A stretch of DNA of 64,000 nt from Hymenopus coronatus (Eukaryota; Arthropoda; Insecta; Mantodea; Hymenopodidae), in assembly GCA_030762935.1 (NCBI GenBank), contig CM060900.1, positions 107,846,620 to 107,910,619 of the forward strand, in the 5' to 3' direction. Shown here one piece after another: positions 60,068 through 64,000 of this stretch. A program made the position numbers and the translations under genes. Each line of letters begins with the position of its first letter. Position 1 is the stretch's first letter. The notes under the pieces are model-generated. The model was not told the DNA's origin. It made no database searches and saw only the letters and a program-made list of their open reading frames with translations.

Positions 60068-61039
60068 TATTAGATAGAAGTGTAGCTATACGTTTATTAT
60101 TTTTGCTTTAACTTATTCCCTGTCGTATAGTTTCAGTTACGGTAATAATACTTTTTTTTTCTCATTTTTGGGAAGTAAATAATTACTGTTTTACTGTTTT
60201 ATTTTATTTAGTTTGATGTATTTTTCTTCCTCATTGTGTTATTTTATTTTGCTTTATAAGTTATATTAGGTTAAGTTATCTGAAAAATTACAATGATATT
60301 ACAATGGAGGAACCACACAAAATGGTGTACCTTCGACCTCGATTGATAGTCGATAGCGATACCATGATAAAGTATTTACGTAACAAGAGGAAAGCCAAAA
60401 TAATTAAACTCCGAAAGAATAAAATCCAGCTTTGGGACGAAAGGGGATTTCATAAACATTATAAGATTGTTGAAAGTTGTATTGGTTACTCTAATTGCCA
60501 TTACATTTCTCCTGGATAATACCTACATTCAGCAATATTCTTAGCCATAAATAGTTTGCTCATCGTTTTCTTTTACTCTTCTAATGTGAATGACAGTAAT
60601 ATTTTCTGAAATATAATGCAACCAATATTAACCCGATATTCATAAACGCGTCTAAGCTATTCCTTTGCAATGTACCTATATCATCAGCGAAACTTAACCT
60701 TATATTCCAAAATGTCATATTTTCTCACTAACCTATAGGAAGTTGAAAGGAAAAATCCATATTCGGTACTACTCCGAAATCACCCAAGATATTTGCACAT
60801 TTATCTACATGAGTATATTAACGGCGAAATCCTGCGTAACATAGACATTACACTTTTTTTATTTGGGTGTTTTCTTCTATACGAAAGCTTTATGCTAACT
60901 TACACAAAGGTGTGAACAGCGAAATCTACGCCTTAATTGTTTAATTGACACTAACCTACACGGAGCATGTTAACAGGCGAAATCTATACTACACACGTTG
61001 GATGGGCAGCAAAATAGGGAGAGAATGTGCCTTACTCAC
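60068..61039. other. Unassigned noncoding interval
   Basis: A 71-codon frame at 60304-60519 shows no recognisable motif. No repeat partner is seen until 61040. Confidence 0.4.
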
Positions 61040-61310
61040 CTCATAATATTTTGATGTCGACTGGAGAGGAGTAACACACAAGTCAGGTGCAGTGGTAGAT
61101 TTGTCTGATTTTGCGCTTCAGTAATAATTTTGTACACTGGTATTTGGAGTGCATTGTTTATATTAAGCATGTGTTTCATTACAGCCACTTACTATGGCTA
61201 AGCACATTATAATCTTAAAAGTGTGTTATCATTTCTTTATCTTGTTCACAAATTACAACCTTACACTGCAATTTGATCAACATATTCTTTATTTTAATAA
61301 CAAATAAAGT
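61040..61310 (+). repeat. Dispersed repeat D3, copy B (no SINE)
   Basis: Collinear with 31170-31228 plus 31457-31700. It is the empty-site version of that locus. Confidence 0.65.
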
Positions 61311-61779
61311 AACAACGCTCCATTATCATTTACCTTTAAAACGTTTTTAAAATATGTGACCAACATGATACATTGTTTGAAAAGCAATATTACGCTCCAT
61401 TTTTTCTAAACTATAGAGCACAATAAACAGTATCCGATGTAGGTAATTAAAAGAATATATTACTGTAGATCTATACTGCAGTTTTCATTTTTGTTGTTGA
61501 TGTCTAAGAGTTTTTTAGTTACTACAAATACTCAATCGTAAAGTGGAACAGCTCAATCGCAATTCTATCTCCCACTGTTGCTGAGACTGGCGTCTCGTTT
61601 GAAGTCGTACAACTGCCTGACACGCGCAGTTTTTACCGTCCTGCCGCAACACACGAACACCTGTTGCCTGGTTCTACATTCCTGAAACACATGACAGGAA
61701 ATTATGGACAGGAAATTCGTGTAAAAGAATAAACACACCAGCATTTGTCTTCTGCTCCGTGGAAACCAGCAAAAAATGG

Positions 61780-61920
61780 TAGTAAGTTTTATTTTGGACG
61801 CTCCTTAACTCCTGTGATGCTTAACGTCCCATTCCATTTTGGACGTGAAGGACCCTTAATTTTGCTCGGAGACTTCTTTATCCGGCTTGAGCTTCTTTAA
61901 TGTACTAAAATTTACGACAC
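61780..61920 (-). repeat. Right arm of the ~140-bp inverted repeat
   Basis: ggacgctccttaact, aacgtcccattcc and ccggcttgagcttctt are the complement of the blocks at 57655-57795. Confidence 0.75.
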
Positions 61921-62067
61921 GGGAGCATGGTTTTACTTACCTTCCGTTAAACCCGAAAAAAAATCCATCGCCCTCCGCCAGATTTGAATCCGTGATTTTG
62001 GGAACGAAAAACCCATTGTCAGAGTAGCCGTTCCTAAGCAAATTGAAACCAGGACCTCCCGAACGCG

Positions 62068-62320
62068 CCGGTCCCCATGGCCACGCTCGCTAAAGCGTCT
62101 CGCTTTGGTGCTTCGTGGGCAAGGGATCGTGGGTTCGAATCCCGCCTTGGGCATGGGTGTTATATGTTTGTGCAATGTGTATATGTTTGTAAAAGAAACA
62201 GTAAAACCAGTAATCAGTAAAACCTACGGGGGGAAATGTAAATAGGGTTACAGTACCGGAGTCCTGATCGGACTCCGTTACTGTTTAAAAAAGAAAAAAC
62301 AAAGAAAAAAAAACGCGAGC
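62068..62320 (+). mobile_element. SINE-A, near-complete young copy
   Basis: All parts as in 25231-25470, with B box gggttcgaatcccgcc, 3' stem cggagtcctgatcggactccg and an A-rich tail. It is the best match to that copy, so these two represent a recent subfamily. Confidence 0.92.
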
Positions 62321-62408
62321 CAATTATTAAGGTTGAGGTATTCTGCACACTAAAATAATGACACTTCTTTTTCGGGGAGTAAAATACATAAGTTTAGTCA
62401 CCTTTGTG

Positions 62409-62825
62409 ATTATTATTATTACTACTACTATTATTATCACCATCATTATGATTATTATTATTACTATTATTATCACCATCATTATGATTATTACTACTAC
62501 TATTATCACCATCATTATGATTATTATTATTACTATTATTATCACCATCATTATGATTATTATTATTATTACTATTATTATTACTATTATTATCACCATC
62601 ATTATGATTATTACTACTACTATTATTATCACCATCATTATGATTATTATTATTACTATTATTATCACCATCATAATGATTATTATTATTACTATTACTA
62701 TTATTATTACTAGTATTATTATCATCATCATCATTATGATTATTACTATTATTACTATTATTATTATTATTATTATTATCATCATTATGATTATTATTAC
62801 TATTATTATTATCATCATCATCATG

Positions 62826-62887
<62 letters not shown>

Positions 62888-63307
62888 CATCATCATTATG
62901 ATTATTATTACTATTATCATCATTATGATTATTATTACTATTATTATCATTATCATTATGATTATTATTATTATTATCATCATCATTATGATTATTATTA
63001 TTATCATCATCATTATTATCATCATTATGATTATTATTATTATTACTATCATCATTATGATTATTATTATTATCATCATCATTATGAGTATTATTATTAC
63101 TATCATCATTATGATTATTATCATCATTATGATTATTATTATTATTACTATCATCATTATGATTATGATTATTATTATTATCATCATTATGATTATTATT
63201 ATTATTATTATCATTATGATTATTATTATTACTATTATTATTATCATCATCATTATGATTATTATTACTATTATTATTATCATCATCATTATGATTATTA
63301 TTATTAC

Positions 63308-63361
<54 letters not shown>

Positions 63362-63866
63362 TATTATCATTGTGATTATTATTATTATTACTATTATTAT
63401 TATTATTATCATCATCATCATTATGAATATTATTATTACTATTATTATTATTATTATCATCATTATGATTATTATTATTACTATTATTATCATCATCATT
63501 ATGATTATTATTATTATTACTATTATTATCATCATCATTATGATTATTATTATTACTATTATTATCATCATCATTATGATTATTATTATTACTATTATTA
63601 TCATCATCATTATGATTATTATTACTATTATTATCATCATCATTATTATTATTACTATTATTATCATCATTATGATTATTATTATTACTATTATTACTAT
63701 TATTATCATCACTATGGTTATTATTATTGTCCTTATTATTGTCATTAGTATTACTGTCATTATTATTATTATTGTTGTTATTGTCATTAATGACATTATT
63801 ATTGTTGTTTTTGTTGTTATTATTGCCATTACTGTATTATTGATATTATTATTATTGATGTTGATG
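62409..63866. repeat. Compound triplet repeat, about 1.45 kb
   Basis: About 485 triplets, almost all ATT, ATC, ACT, ACC or ATG, arranged in higher units; a frequent one is 36 bases, four att, act, two att, three atc, att, atg (for example around 63540-63610). The left third (to about 62670) uses an atcaccatcatt variant where the rest uses atcatcatcatt. The frame is stop-free on both strands for ~500 codons, encoding Ile/Met/Thr only; no protein is implied. Confidence 0.97.
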
Positions 63867-64000
63867 TTAGTACATATTATTTAGTAGTAGCAGCATCATC
63901 ATCATTGATGTTGTTACTGCTGCTTCATTTGGCAACAAATCCGCACTCTAATCCTGTAAGTACTGCATATATTTGAAACGGCATTAATTTAAGCTATTTG
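63867..64000. other. Window end, nothing supported
   Basis: Short agtagcagcatcatc triplets trail from the repeat, then unique sequence. Confidence 0.5.

Noticed and set aside
3384..62320. tRNA genes at B-box hits
   Set aside because: The A and B boxes belong to SINE heads with repeated shared bodies; acceptor and anticodon stems do not pair as in tRNAs.
62327..63884. Two overlapping ~500-codon frames, one on each strand
   Set aside because: They run through the ATT/ATC/ACT triplet array and encode only Ile, Met, Thr and Val strings.
1..64000. CRISPR array, bacterial operons, rRNA
   Set aside because: The tandem arrays have no spacers, there are no RBS-linked frames, and no rRNA-like conserved blocks were seen; the repeats are eukaryotic.

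Overview
This is AT-rich, intron- or intergenic-type nuclear DNA from a eukaryote, most likely an insect. The evidence is the repeat content: mariner transposase relics, Jockey-like non-LTR retrotransposon pieces, several families of tRNA-headed SINEs with A and B boxes, TATA/Inr promoters of arthropod type inside LTR-like repeats, and many microsatellites. A cockroach or termite would fit such a repeat-dense genome, but that is a guess. I see no convincing exon of an ordinary host gene and no bacterial-type operon, RBS or CRISPR array. The only long open frame that looks like a real intact protein is retrotransposon ORF1 (12896-13984, minus).

Layout. 1-11.5 kb: dispersed repeats D1 and D2, three SINE-A copies and a 148-bp minisatellite. 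11.5-14.1 kb: a foldback element whose right arm is split by a LINE-derived insert that carries an intact gag-like ORF1 and a poly(A) tail but no reverse transcriptase. 15-21.5 kb: a SINE-B, two decayed mariners in opposite orientations, D1 copy 2, a 690-bp TIR element (T1) carrying a tRNA-like promoter and an (ATT)n run, and a rearranged copy of D2. 22.5-25.5 kb: TIR element T2 abutting a second T1 copy, then SINE-A copies. 27-33 kb: an ~870-bp tRNA-headed retroposon, an LTR-like repeat, SINEs and LINE 3' ends. 34-48.5 kb: a diverged pair of ~1.2-kb D4 repeats, a decayed LINE, a head-to-head pair of tRNA-like units, more D1 copies, and an insertion flanked by an 11-bp target duplication. 48.6-54 kb: a local duplication, a 29-bp minisatellite of about 40 units, SINE-B. 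54-55 kb: 5'-truncated Jockey-like LINE with a YADD-containing open frame. 56-62 kb: a second head-to-head pair, a second LTR-like copy, and a ~4.3-kb interval bounded by ~140-bp inverted repeats that contains three covarying hairpins. 62-64 kb: a near-complete SINE-A next to ~1.45 kb of triplet repeat.

Nothing here forms a pathway. The pieces relate as autonomous, non-autonomous and parasitic mobile elements: SINEs depend on LINE machinery, deleted mariners depend on intact ones, and paralogous repeat pairs act as empty-site controls that date and bound SINE insertions. The best candidates for something undescribed are the ORF1-only element nested in a foldback arm, TIR elements carrying tRNA-like pol III promoters, the head-to-head tRNA-like cassettes, and the 4.3-kb inverted-repeat-bounded interval with its hairpin triplet. 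All similarities were judged by eye; no searches were run.
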